Source: Chloroflexota bacterium | GTDB lineage: Bacteria; Chloroflexota; Limnocylindria; Limnocylindrales; CSP1-4 | Length of the DNA: 8,965 bases | Direction of reading: 5' to 3' | Assembly (NCBI GenBank): GCA_025935655.1 | Contig: JAICUV010000134.1 | Location: forward strand, 1-8,965 | Shown: positions 1-6,913 of the stretch, piece after piece | Layout of the letters: every line of letters begins with the position of its first letter | Numbering within the stretch: position 1 is the first letter of the stretch | Notes under the pieces: generated by a model | Told to the model about the DNA's origin: nothing | What the model saw: the letters and a program-made list of their open reading frames with translations, nothing else | Databases searched by the model: none | Made by a program: the position numbers and the translations under genes

Positions 1-804
<804 letters not shown>

Positions 805-1089
805 GACCGGTACCTCGACTGGGCGCAGGCGTCACCGCCCGCGTGGGATCGGCGACCGGCCGCGCGTGCCGGGCGCTGCGCCCGGGAGTCGGCTTCCACA
901 GTCAAGGTTGCGCTTCGGTTTCGGGGCATTGTAGACCCACCGGCAAGACCCTCGCGTCGCCGGGCGACCGAGGCGCTCGGGCGGCGACCCGCCACGGCCG
1001 TGGGCGACCGTCTTGCGGCCGGTGGCCAAGCGGCCCTTGCGGCCGACACGGCACAGCCGCACGCTGCCACGCGAGAGGAACAGCTCTCG
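805..1089. promoter_or_regulatory. Divergent intergenic region between pckA and the LuxR-type regulator
   Basis: This 285-base gap separates two outward-facing genes, so both promoters should lie here. I see no convincing -35/-10 pair. A TTGACT reads on the minus strand at 905-900, but no AT-rich -10 follows at normal spacing. On the plus strand TTGCGC (908-913) is followed by GTAGAC/TTGTAG around 929-936, which is weak. The stretch 1012-1045 carries a repeated cttgcggccg (1012 and 1036) with a partial inverted copy between. Open frames running through it are low-complexity and overlap pckA, so I call no gene here. That it holds promoters is inferred from geometry only. Confidence 0.4.
1072..1089 (+). 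promoter_or_regulatory. RBS hairpin directly before the LuxR-type regulator
   Basis: CGAGAG (1072-1077), a six-base loop GAACAG (1078-1083) and CTCTCG (1084-1089) form a perfect 6-bp stem that ends on the base before the ATG at 1090. The only Shine-Dalgarno-like run, GAGAGGAA (1073-1080), sits in the 5' arm and loop. If the hairpin folds in the mRNA, it would partly hide the ribosome binding site. The pairing is visible in the sequence; a regulatory role is inference, and a 6-bp stem can occur by chance in GC-rich DNA. Confidence 0.4.
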
Positions 1090-2244
1090 ATGACACGTCG
1101 CCTGGTCAGCCCGACCCTCATCGGGCGGAGCGCGGAGCTCGCGACACTCCGTGCGGCGGTCGACGGGCGCGAGGGGGAGACGCGGCCGGTGGTATTCGTG
1201 CGCGGCGACGCCGGCGCGGGCAAGTCGCGTCTCCTGGATGAGCTGCGGCGGTCGCTGGACGATGGGGGCCGGCGGCCCGGGACCGTCTTCGCGCTCGGCC
1301 ATTGCGTGCTCGGCGTGGATGGCGCGCTGCCGTGCGCCGCCGTCGTCGAGCTGCTCGACGACCTGGGGCGCGCCGCACAGGAGCAGGCGATGCGGGAATC
1401 CGTCGATGCGGCGCGGCAGCTGTTCGTCGGCGAGCCCGACGCCGCCATCGCTGCCGATGCCGCGGGTACGGCACCCGCCGGGGCCATGCGCTGGCTCGAG
1501 GCCGTGCTCGGGGCAGTCCAGGCCGTTGCCGGAGACGGCCGGGTGGTGCTCGCGATCGATGACGTGCAGTGGGCGGACGCAGGCACGATCGACCTGATCG
1601 CGTTTCTCGCGCGCCGCCTGGCGCGATCGCCGTCGGTGCTGCTGCTCGCCTACCGGGAGCGGGAGGCGCGGCTGCGCCCCGAGGTGGCGCGCTGTCTCGA
1701 TGACCTGGAGACGAGCTGGCTCCGCGACAGCGTCTTCATCAGCTACCTCGGGGATCGTGAGGCCGTCCAGCTGGTCGACGCCATCGCCGCCGCGCCGATG
1801 CCCCGGGAGCGCGCGATCCGCATCGCCCGACGAGCCGGTGGCAACCCCCTGTTCCTGGAGCAGCTCGTCGCGGCCGAGGCGGAGGCCGAGGCCGTCGCGC
1901 AACAGGAGGAGGAGGCGGAGTCCGTGGCCGCGGCCGCGGATCGGGTCCAGCCCGAGGGGATCTATCCCTGGCACCTGTCCGACCGCGAACGGGAGGTGCT
2001 CGCCCTCGTCGGGGCCGGCCGCACCAATCGCGAGATCGCCGAATCGCTGTTCATCACGGACAAGACCGCCAGCTCCCACGTGACCCACATCCTCGACAAG
2101 CTCGGCGTCGACAGCCGGGTCGAGGCGGCGCTTGCCGCCGCCGCGGCAGGCCTCGTGCGGACCGAGCAGGAAGGCGCGGAATCAGGCCTGGACGGCGACA
2201 TCTTTCAGGGATCGCCCGATGCCGGGCGGGCGAGGCCTCGCTAG
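1090..2244 (+). CDS. Compact LuxR-family transcriptional regulator with AAA ATPase domain
   Basis: This is a 384-residue cytosolic DNA-binding regulator of the LAL/MalT-like type (STAND ATPase plus LuxR HTH). The N-terminus LVSPTLIGRSAEL is typical of the AAA_16 module. Walker A is GDAGAGKS (39-46), Walker B is VVLAIDDVQWAD (152-163), a sensor-like LLLAYRE lies at 184-190, and GGNPLFLEQLV (250-260) closes the ATPase part. A short acidic, Ala/Glu-rich linker (261-290) leads straight into a LuxR HTH (about 295-350: LSDREREVLALV, GRTNREIAESLF, KTASSHVTHIL, KLGV). Typical relatives are 800-1000 residues, with a winged helix and a long TPR-like sensor between these parts; both are absent here without any frame break. 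Start: ATG at 1090 is preceded by GAGAGGAA and lies just before the conserved module. The frame is open further upstream, but that extension is low-complexity and runs antisense to pckA. Target genes and effector are unknown. Confidence 0.88.
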   Translation: MTRRLVSPTLIGRSAELATLRAAVDGREGETRPVVFVRGDAGAGKSRLLDELRRSLDDGGRRPGTVFALGHCVLGVDGALPCAAVVELLDDLGRAAQEQAMRESVDAARQLFVGEPDAAIAADAAGTAPAGAMRWLEAVLGAVQAVAGDGRVVLAIDDVQWADAGTIDLIAFLARRLARSPSVLLLAYREREARLRPEVARCLDDLETSWLRDSVFISYLGDREAVQLVDAIAAAPMPRERAIRIARRAGGNPLFLEQLVAAEAEAEAVAQQEEEAESVAAAADRVQPEGIYPWHLSDREREVLALVGAGRTNREIAESLFITDKTASSHVTHILDKLGVDSRVEAALAAAAAGLVRTEQEGAESGLDGDIFQGSPDAGRARPR

Positions 2245-2289
2245 GCTGGATCCACTGGTCGAGGGGCTGTCGATCGAACGGAGGCCGGC

Positions 2290-2526
2290 ATGGATCTGCG
2301 GCCGTACAGCTATCGGCGGGGCGAGGACCTGATCGCGGAATGGCATCGCGAGGCGGCCGACAGCCGGCTTGCGCTTGCCTCCGACGATACCCGGGACGCG
2401 CTGGCTGACCGCGCGATCGAACAACAGGAGGGGCGCCTCGGGCGCGCAGCCTCCGCGGTACGCCATCCGCTGCATGCCCTGCAGGCGTCGTTGCATCCGC
2501 AACATCGGAGCCGGGCGGCGCATTGA
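2290..2526 (+). CDS. Small hypothetical protein (78 aa)
   Basis: I do not recognise a family. The ATG at 2290 has a strong GGAGG at 2280-2284 with 5-base spacing, 45 bases after the stop of the LuxR-type regulator on the same strand, so co-transcription is plausible. The product is soluble and charged, has no membrane segment or signal peptide, starts MDLRPYSYRRGEDLIAEWHR, and becomes His/Arg/Ala-rich at its C-terminus (five His in the last 21 residues). The N-terminal part looks amphipathic helical. Small proteins with a D-x-x-x-E-W-H-R-E-A-like opening occur in GC-rich soil bacteria, but I cannot name a characterised one. A TAGGCT at 2242-2247 could be a -10 element of its own, with no matching -35. 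The good ribosome site and the position between real genes support coding; the short length and GC-rich background argue for caution. Confidence 0.55.
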   Translation: MDLRPYSYRRGEDLIAEWHREAADSRLALASDDTRDALADRAIEQQEGRLGRAASAVRHPLHALQASLHPQHRSRAAH

Positions 2527-2542
2527 CCCGCGCCGCCCGGGC

Positions 2543-2560
2543 CGGGTGCAGCGCCACCCG
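2543..2560. terminator. Possible hairpin between convergent genes
   Basis: CGGGTG (2543-2548) and CACCCG (2555-2560) form a perfect 6-bp GC stem with a six-base loop, located in the 48-base gap between the convergent small ORF and the gamma-lyase gene. No T-run follows on either side, so it is not a classical intrinsic terminator. Its placement alone suggests a transcript-end structure for one or both genes. Confidence 0.3.
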
Positions 2561-2574
2561 AGGTGCCGGACCGG

Positions 2575-3825
2575 CTAGGCCCGGTCGAGCGCCTGGGCGA
2601 GGTCTGCGATGAGGTCGTCGGCCGCCTCGATGCCCACCGACAGGCGGACGAGGGCCGGATCCACCGCGAGCGGCGACGACGCCACCGACATGTGGGTCAT
2701 CGCCGCCGGGAGCTCGATCAGCGACTCCACGCCGCCCAGGGACTCCGCCAGCGCGAACAACCGGGTGGACTCGCAGATGGCCACCGCCCGCTCGGCCGCG
2801 GATCGCCCGTGGGCGCCGCCCGACGCCGGCACGAACGAGACCATGCCCCCGAACGCGGGCTCGCCACCCAGCCGCATCTGGCGTGCCGCGACGGCCGCCC
2901 TGGGGTGCGCGTGGTCGCCGAGGTCGAGCCCCGGGTAGCTCACCGACGCGATGTCCGTGCGCGAGGCGAGGAAGCGCGCGACCGCGAGCCCATTCGCCGA
3001 GTGACGCGCCATCCGGAGCGGCAGCGTCCGCAGGCCGCGCAGGACGAGGAAGCAGTCGAATGGACCGGGGACGCCCCCCATCGCGTTCTGGAGGAAGCGG
3101 AGCCGTGCCGCGACCGCGTCGTCGCTCGTGACCGCGATCCCGAGCACTGTGTCCGAGTGCCCGCCCAGGTACTTCGTCGCGGAGTGGAACACGATGTCCG
3201 CACCCAGCTCCAGCGGCCGCTGGAGCGCGGGCGACGCGAACGTGTTGTCGATGACGAGGAGCGGCCGGGCGCCGCCGGCCTGCGCCGCCCGCTCGCGCAG
3301 GATCTCCGCCGACGCGGCGATGTCGGTGACCTTGAGCAGCGGGTTGGATGGCGTCTCGAGCCAGACGAGGCGGGTCCGCTCGTTGAGGCCCTCCCAGAGC
3401 GCGTCGGGATGGCCGGCGAGGTCCACGTACCGGGCCTCCCCCGCTCCCGCCGGGCGGTGGACGCGCTCGAAGTAGCGGAACGTGCCGCCGTACACGTCGT
3501 CGCCGACGAGGATCTCCTCGTCGGTCGCCGCCAGCTGGGCGATCGCCGCCGTCGCGGCGGAGCCGCTCGCGAACGCGATCCCGTGCCGCCCGCCCTCGAG
3601 GTCCGCCACCGCGCGCTCGAGTCGCTCGCGGGTGGGGTTCTGCGAGCGCGAGTACTCGTAGCCGCCGCGCGGCCGCCCGACGCCGTCCTGCGCGTAGGTC
3701 GAGGTCTGGTAGATCGGCGGGGAGACGGCGCCGGTGAGCGCGTCGGGTTCGGCGCCGGCGTGCACGGCGCGCGTGTCGAAGGCGTCCGGGGCGTGGTCCA
3801 TGTCGTGCGGCATGTCGCCGATCAT
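2575..3825 (-). CDS. metB: Cystathionine gamma-lyase / gamma-synthase family PLP enzyme
   Basis: This PLP-dependent transsulfuration enzyme either cleaves cystathionine to cysteine, 2-oxobutyrate and ammonia (gamma-lyase), or makes cystathionine from an activated homoserine and cysteine (gamma-synthase). From the ATG at 3825 it has 416 residues, near the family norm of 380-400 plus a short N-terminal extension. Visible are TRAVHAG, SPPIYQTSTY, YSRSQNPTR (Tyr58/Arg60, which bind the cofactor phosphate of the partner subunit), FASGSAAT, VYGGTFRYF (ring-stacking Tyr112), DNTFASP (Asp193), SATKYLGGHSD (Schiff-base Lys218), GGVESL and the C-terminal LRLSVGIE-type motif. The ATG at 3825 has GAGG about 4 bases upstream; ATGs at 3813 and 3801 and an upstream start at 3864 are alternatives. 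A cystathionine beta-synthase in the same window favours the lyase role, as with the neighbouring cbs and metB of Mycobacterium tuberculosis. Sequence alone does not settle lyase versus synthase. It is divergent from the hybrid kinase. Confidence 0.92.
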   Translation of the reverse strand: MIGDMPHDMDHAPDAFDTRAVHAGAEPDALTGAVSPPIYQTSTYAQDGVGRPRGGYEYSRSQNPTRERLERAVADLEGGRHGIAFASGSAATAAIAQLAATDEEILVGDDVYGGTFRYFERVHRPAGAGEARYVDLAGHPDALWEGLNERTRLVWLETPSNPLLKVTDIAASAEILRERAAQAGGARPLLVIDNTFASPALQRPLELGADIVFHSATKYLGGHSDTVLGIAVTSDDAVAARLRFLQNAMGGVPGPFDCFLVLRGLRTLPLRMARHSANGLAVARFLASRTDIASVSYPGLDLGDHAHPRAAVAARQMRLGGEPAFGGMVSFVPASGGAHGRSAAERAVAICESTRLFALAESLGGVESLIELPAAMTHMSVASSPLAVDPALVRLSVGIEAADDLIADLAQALDRA

Positions 3826-3842
3826 CGCACCTCGCACGCCGA

Positions 3843-3856
3843 CGGAGTACGCTCCG
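3843..3856. promoter_or_regulatory. Inverted repeat in the metB / histidine kinase divergent promoter
   Basis: CGGAG-TACG-CTCCG is a perfect 5-bp hyphenated inverted repeat in the middle of the 60-base gap (3826-3885) between the divergent starts at 3825 and 3886. The gap is so short that both promoters must overlap it or lie inside the opposite gene, so one bound protein could affect both genes. It could equally be a small 5'-UTR hairpin. No canonical -35/-10 is visible. The repeat is directly seen; an operator function is inference. Confidence 0.3.
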
Positions 3857-3885
3857 GCCACCATGCAGAGGGGGGCCAGCGTCCC

Positions 3886-5457
3886 ATGGCCACCAACGAA
3901 ACGCCGGGCATCGCGGCCGCGTCACGCGGCGGCCAGCTCTCCGTCCTCGATGCCTCGCCCAACGCGATCGTCGCGATCGACCGTGACGGCACGATCGTGT
4001 ACGCGAACGCGCAGGCGACGGCCACCTTCGGGTGGTCGCAGGCCGAGCTGCTCGGGCATCCCGTCGAGCTGCTGCTCCCGGACAGCGTCGCGGAGCGCCA
4101 CGTCGCCCACCGGGCGTCGTACGCCAGCAACCCGCATGCCCGACCGATGGGCATCGGGCTCGACCTGCGGGCGCGGCGCCGGGATGGCTCCGAGTTCCCG
4201 GTCGAGATCAGCCTGTCGCCGCTCGCGGTGGACGACGACTCCATGGTGTTCGCGACGATCGTCGACATCACCACCCGCAAGGCCGCCGAGGCGCAGCTGC
4301 TCCAGGCCCAGAAGCTGGAGTCGATCGGCCGGCTGGCGGGCGGCATCGCCCACGACTTCACCAACCTGCTGTTCGCGATCCGCGGCTACACCGAGATGCT
4401 CGCGGAGGACCTGTCGCAGGAGCGGCGCGGCGAGTTCGACTTCGACCTCGCGCTGACGAACGCCCGGGCGATCGAGGAGGCGGCCGGGCGGGCCGCGAAC
4501 CTGACGATGCAGCTGCTCGCGTTCAGCCGGCGCCAGGTCGTGCAGCCCAGGGTCCTGGACATCAACGCCTCGGTGAGCGCGATGGAGCCGCTCCTTCGGC
4601 GCCTCATCGGGGAGCAGGTGGAGCTGCGCTTCGCGCTCGACCCGCAGGCCGGCCGCGTCCTCGCCGACACGGGGCAGATCGACCAGATCGTGATGAACCT
4701 CGTCGTCAACGCCCGCGACGCGATGCCGGGTGGCGGCCGGATCACGATCGAGACGGGCAATGTCGTGTTCGACGAGGCGTACTCGATGGAGCACTTCGCG
4801 GTCGAGCCCGGGCCGTTCGTGCTGCTCGCCGTGAGCGACACCGGTCAGGGCATGGACCGCGAGACGCGCGCCCACGTGTTCGAGCCGTTCTTCACCACCA
4901 AGGAGGTTGGCCACGGGACGGGCCTGGGGCTCGCGACGATCTACGGCATCGTGAAGCAGGCCCGCGGCCACATCTGGCTGTACTCCGAGCCCGGCCGGGG
5001 ATCGACGTTCAAGCTCTACTTCCCGCGCGCCGACGCGGTGGAAGACCCGACCCCGGCGCAACCCGGGGCAGCCCCCGCGCCGGCCTCGCGGGGCTCGATC
5101 CTGCTCGTCGAGGACGAGCCGTCCGTGCGCGACATGACGCGCACCGTCGTGCGACGCGCGGGCTGGAACGTGATCGACGTCCCGTCCGGAGACGAGGCGT
5201 GGCAGCTCATCCAGTCGATGGTCCATCCGATCGACGCGCTCGTGAGCGACGTGGTCATGCCCGGGATGTCCGGGATCACGCTCGCGGAACGGGTGATGGA
5301 CCGCGACCCGTCGGTGCGCGTCGTCCTCCTGTCCGGGTACACGGAGGACACGCTGGACCTGGACAGGGTCGTGGCGCGGGGAGCGCGCTTCGTCGCCAAG
5401 CCGCTGTCGGGTCGCCAGCTGCTCGAGGCGCTGGACGAGGGCGTCCGCGAGGCCTGA
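3886..5457 (+). CDS. Soluble hybrid histidine kinase (PAS-HisKA-HATPase-REC)
   Basis: This is a 523-residue cytosolic sensor kinase with a fused receiver; there is no signal peptide or membrane segment. A PAS domain spans about 17-130 (LDASPNAIVAIDRDGTIVYAN at the start, VFATIVDITTRKAAEAQ at the PAC end). The HisKA H-box is GRLAGGIAHDFTNLL with phospho-acceptor His156; the usual HDFNNLL has Asn where this has Thr159. The HATPase domain shows the N-box (DQIVMNLVVNARDAM, Asn275), G1 DTGQGM (Asp318), F-box FEPFFTTK and G2 GHGTGLGL. After a Pro/Ala-rich linker (387-402) the receiver shows acidic VEDE (409-411), phospho-acceptor Asp455 (SDVVMPGMSG), Ser483 and Lys505 (AKPL). There is no output domain, so the phosphate probably goes to an unseen HPt or response regulator, or the receiver tunes the kinase. 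The ATG at 3886 follows a GAGGGGGG run at 3868-3875; the frame is open upstream only as antisense of the gamma-lyase gene. Ligand and partner are unknown. Confidence 0.93.
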   Translation: MATNETPGIAAASRGGQLSVLDASPNAIVAIDRDGTIVYANAQATATFGWSQAELLGHPVELLLPDSVAERHVAHRASYASNPHARPMGIGLDLRARRRDGSEFPVEISLSPLAVDDDSMVFATIVDITTRKAAEAQLLQAQKLESIGRLAGGIAHDFTNLLFAIRGYTEMLAEDLSQERRGEFDFDLALTNARAIEEAAGRAANLTMQLLAFSRRQVVQPRVLDINASVSAMEPLLRRLIGEQVELRFALDPQAGRVLADTGQIDQIVMNLVVNARDAMPGGGRITIETGNVVFDEAYSMEHFAVEPGPFVLLAVSDTGQGMDRETRAHVFEPFFTTKEVGHGTGLGLATIYGIVKQARGHIWLYSEPGRGSTFKLYFPRADAVEDPTPAQPGAAPAPASRGSILLVEDEPSVRDMTRTVVRRAGWNVIDVPSGDEAWQLIQSMVHPIDALVSDVVMPGMSGITLAERVMDRDPSVRVVLLSGYTEDTLDLDRVVARGARFVAKPLSGRQLLEALDEGVREA

Positions 5458-5477
5458 CCCGCCGACCGCCGGGTCAG
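5454..5477. terminator. Inverted repeat holding both stop codons of convergent genes
   Basis: CTGACCCG (5454-5461), an eight-base spacer and CGGGTCAG (5470-5477) form a perfect 8-bp inverted repeat. The left arm contains the TGA of the histidine kinase (5455-5457) and the right arm contains the TGA of cbs (5476-5474 on the minus strand). Either transcript would fold the same stem at its stop codon. Without a T-run it would be a non-canonical bidirectional terminator or 3'-end stabiliser. The repeat is seen directly; the terminator function is inferred from placement. Confidence 0.5.
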
Positions 5478-6913
5478 CCGCGGTGGGCGAGGTACTCCAG
5501 CAGGTCCAGCTTGGTCACGATCCCCGCGGGCCGGTCGCCCCGCACCGCGAGCAGCGCGGCCGCGCCACCGGAGAGCTGGGAGAACGCCTCGTCCACGGTC
5601 GCCGCCGTGGCGATGACCGGCAGCGGCCGCTCCATGACCTCGCCGACCGTCCGATCCACGACCTCGGGGTTGCGGTACGCCCGGTCGAGCAGCGACTTCT
5701 CGCTCACCGACCCGACGATCCCGGCGAGCGCGTCGCCCGCGGGCTGCTCCGAGACCGGCAGCTGGCTGATGCCGAACTGCTGGAGCAGGTCGATCGCCAC
5801 GCCCACCTTGTCGGTCGTGCGGGCGAGGACCACGTCGGGCATCGGCTGGCCGTGGTGGCGGGCGGCGAGGAGCTCCTCCACCCGGGCGACGGCGCCCGTC
5901 GGCGCCAGGAGCCCGTTCGCGCGCATCCACTCGTCGTTGTAGAGCTTGGACAGGTAGTTGCGCCCGCCGTCGGGGAGGATCACGACCATGACCGCGCCGG
6001 GGGCGGCATCGGGCGCCTCGCGCATGAGCCGGCGCGCCTCGTCGAGCGCGGCGAGCATCGCCGTGCCGCACGACTCGCCGGCGAGGATCCCCTCCTCGCG
6101 CGTGATCCGGCGGGCCATCGCGAACGCGTCGCGGTCGGAGACGCGGACCCAGCGGTCCACGACACCCGGGTCGTAGGTGCCTGGGAAGAAGTCCTCCCCC
6201 ACGCCCTCGGTGAGGTACGGCCGCGCCTGGTCGCCCGAGAGCACGGAGCCCTCGGGGTCCGCGCCGATCACCCGGATCGCCGGGTTCTGTGCCTTCAGGT
6301 ACCTGGCCGTGCCGCTGACCGTCCCGCCCGTCCCCACCGAGGCGACGAGGTGCGTGATGGTCCCCTCCGTCTGGGTCCAGATCTCGGGACCCGTGGACCG
6401 CTCGTGGGCGTTCGGGTTCTCGGCGTTCCAGTACTGGTCCGGCTTGAACGCCCCCGGGATGTCGCGCGCGAGGCGGGCCGCCACGGAGTAGTACGACTCA
6501 GGCGACTCGGGGTCCACGTTGGTGGGGCACAGGACCACCTCGGCGCCGTATGCGCGAAGGAGCGCCTGCTTCTCGGCCGACTGCTTGTCCGCCATCACGA
6601 AGATGCAGCGGTAGCCCTTGAGGGCGGCGGCGATCGCGAGGCCGTGCCCCGTGTTGCCCGAGGTCGGCTCGATGATGGTGCCGCCCGGCTTGAGCAGCCC
6701 CGCGCGCTCGGCCGCCTCGATCATCGGCAGCCCGATCCGGTCCTTCACCGACCCGCCGGGGTTGAGCATCTCCAGCTTCGCGAGGATCAATGGCTGCCGG
6801 TCGACGGGCCCGAGGTCCCGGGTGACCCGCGACACCCGCACGAGGGGCGTGTCGCCGACGAGGTCGAGGATCGAGCTGGCGTAGTGCACGGCGGGAGGAT
6901 ACCCCGCGGTCAC
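5474..6913 (-). CDS. cbs: Cystathionine beta-synthase with C-terminal CBS-domain pair
   Basis: This PLP enzyme condenses homocysteine with serine to cystathionine, the first step of reverse transsulfuration. It has 479 residues from the GTG at 6913. The catalytic core (about 9-330) shows LVGDTPLVRV, NPGGSVKDR (Schiff-base Lys57), EPTSGNTG (substrate loop 83-89), a YYSVAARL/KPDQYWN/STGPEIW block, the phosphate-binding GTGGT (194-198), GVGEDFFPGTYDP and ILPDGGRNYLSK. Two CBS domains (about 345-405 and 420-478) form a Bateman module that can bind adenosyl ligands. No N-terminal haem-binding extension is seen. The layout and length match Mycobacterium tuberculosis Cbs (about 464 residues). The GTG at 6913 overlaps the TGA of the upstream transporter as GTGA, with GAGG four bases before it; GTG at 6889 is closer to homologous N-termini but has no Shine-Dalgarno. 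A small stem (GCGGG/CCCGC, 6891-6907) lies between the two candidate starts. An O-phosphoserine sulfhydrylase-like activity cannot be excluded. Confidence 0.94.
   Translation of the reverse strand: MTAGYPPAVHYASSILDLVGDTPLVRVSRVTRDLGPVDRQPLILAKLEMLNPGGSVKDRIGLPMIEAAERAGLLKPGGTIIEPTSGNTGHGLAIAAALKGYRCIFVMADKQSAEKQALLRAYGAEVVLCPTNVDPESPESYYSVAARLARDIPGAFKPDQYWNAENPNAHERSTGPEIWTQTEGTITHLVASVGTGGTVSGTARYLKAQNPAIRVIGADPEGSVLSGDQARPYLTEGVGEDFFPGTYDPGVVDRWVRVSDRDAFAMARRITREEGILAGESCGTAMLAALDEARRLMREAPDAAPGAVMVVILPDGGRNYLSKLYNDEWMRANGLLAPTGAVARVEELLAARHHGQPMPDVVLARTTDKVGVAIDLLQQFGISQLPVSEQPAGDALAGIVGSVSEKSLLDRAYRNPEVVDRTVGEVMERPLPVIATAATVDEAFSQLSGGAAALLAVRGDRPAGIVTKLDLLEYLAHRG

Noticed and set aside
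877..905. Minus-strand sigma70-like promoter for pckA beginning with TTGACT
   Set aside because: No A/T-rich -10 hexamer occurs at 16-18 bases spacing; the matching position reads GC-rich.
2563..3885. Long in-frame upstream extension of the histidine kinase (would give a 964-residue protein)
   Set aside because: It runs wholly antisense to the well-supported gamma-lyase gene and has the Arg/His/Gly-rich composition of a GC-rich shadow frame; the PAS domain begins just after the ATG at 3886.
2054..3925. 623-residue minus-strand open frame
   Set aside because: It is an alternate-frame shadow of the gamma-lyase gene and antisense of the LuxR-type gene, with Arg-rich low-complexity sequence and no motifs.
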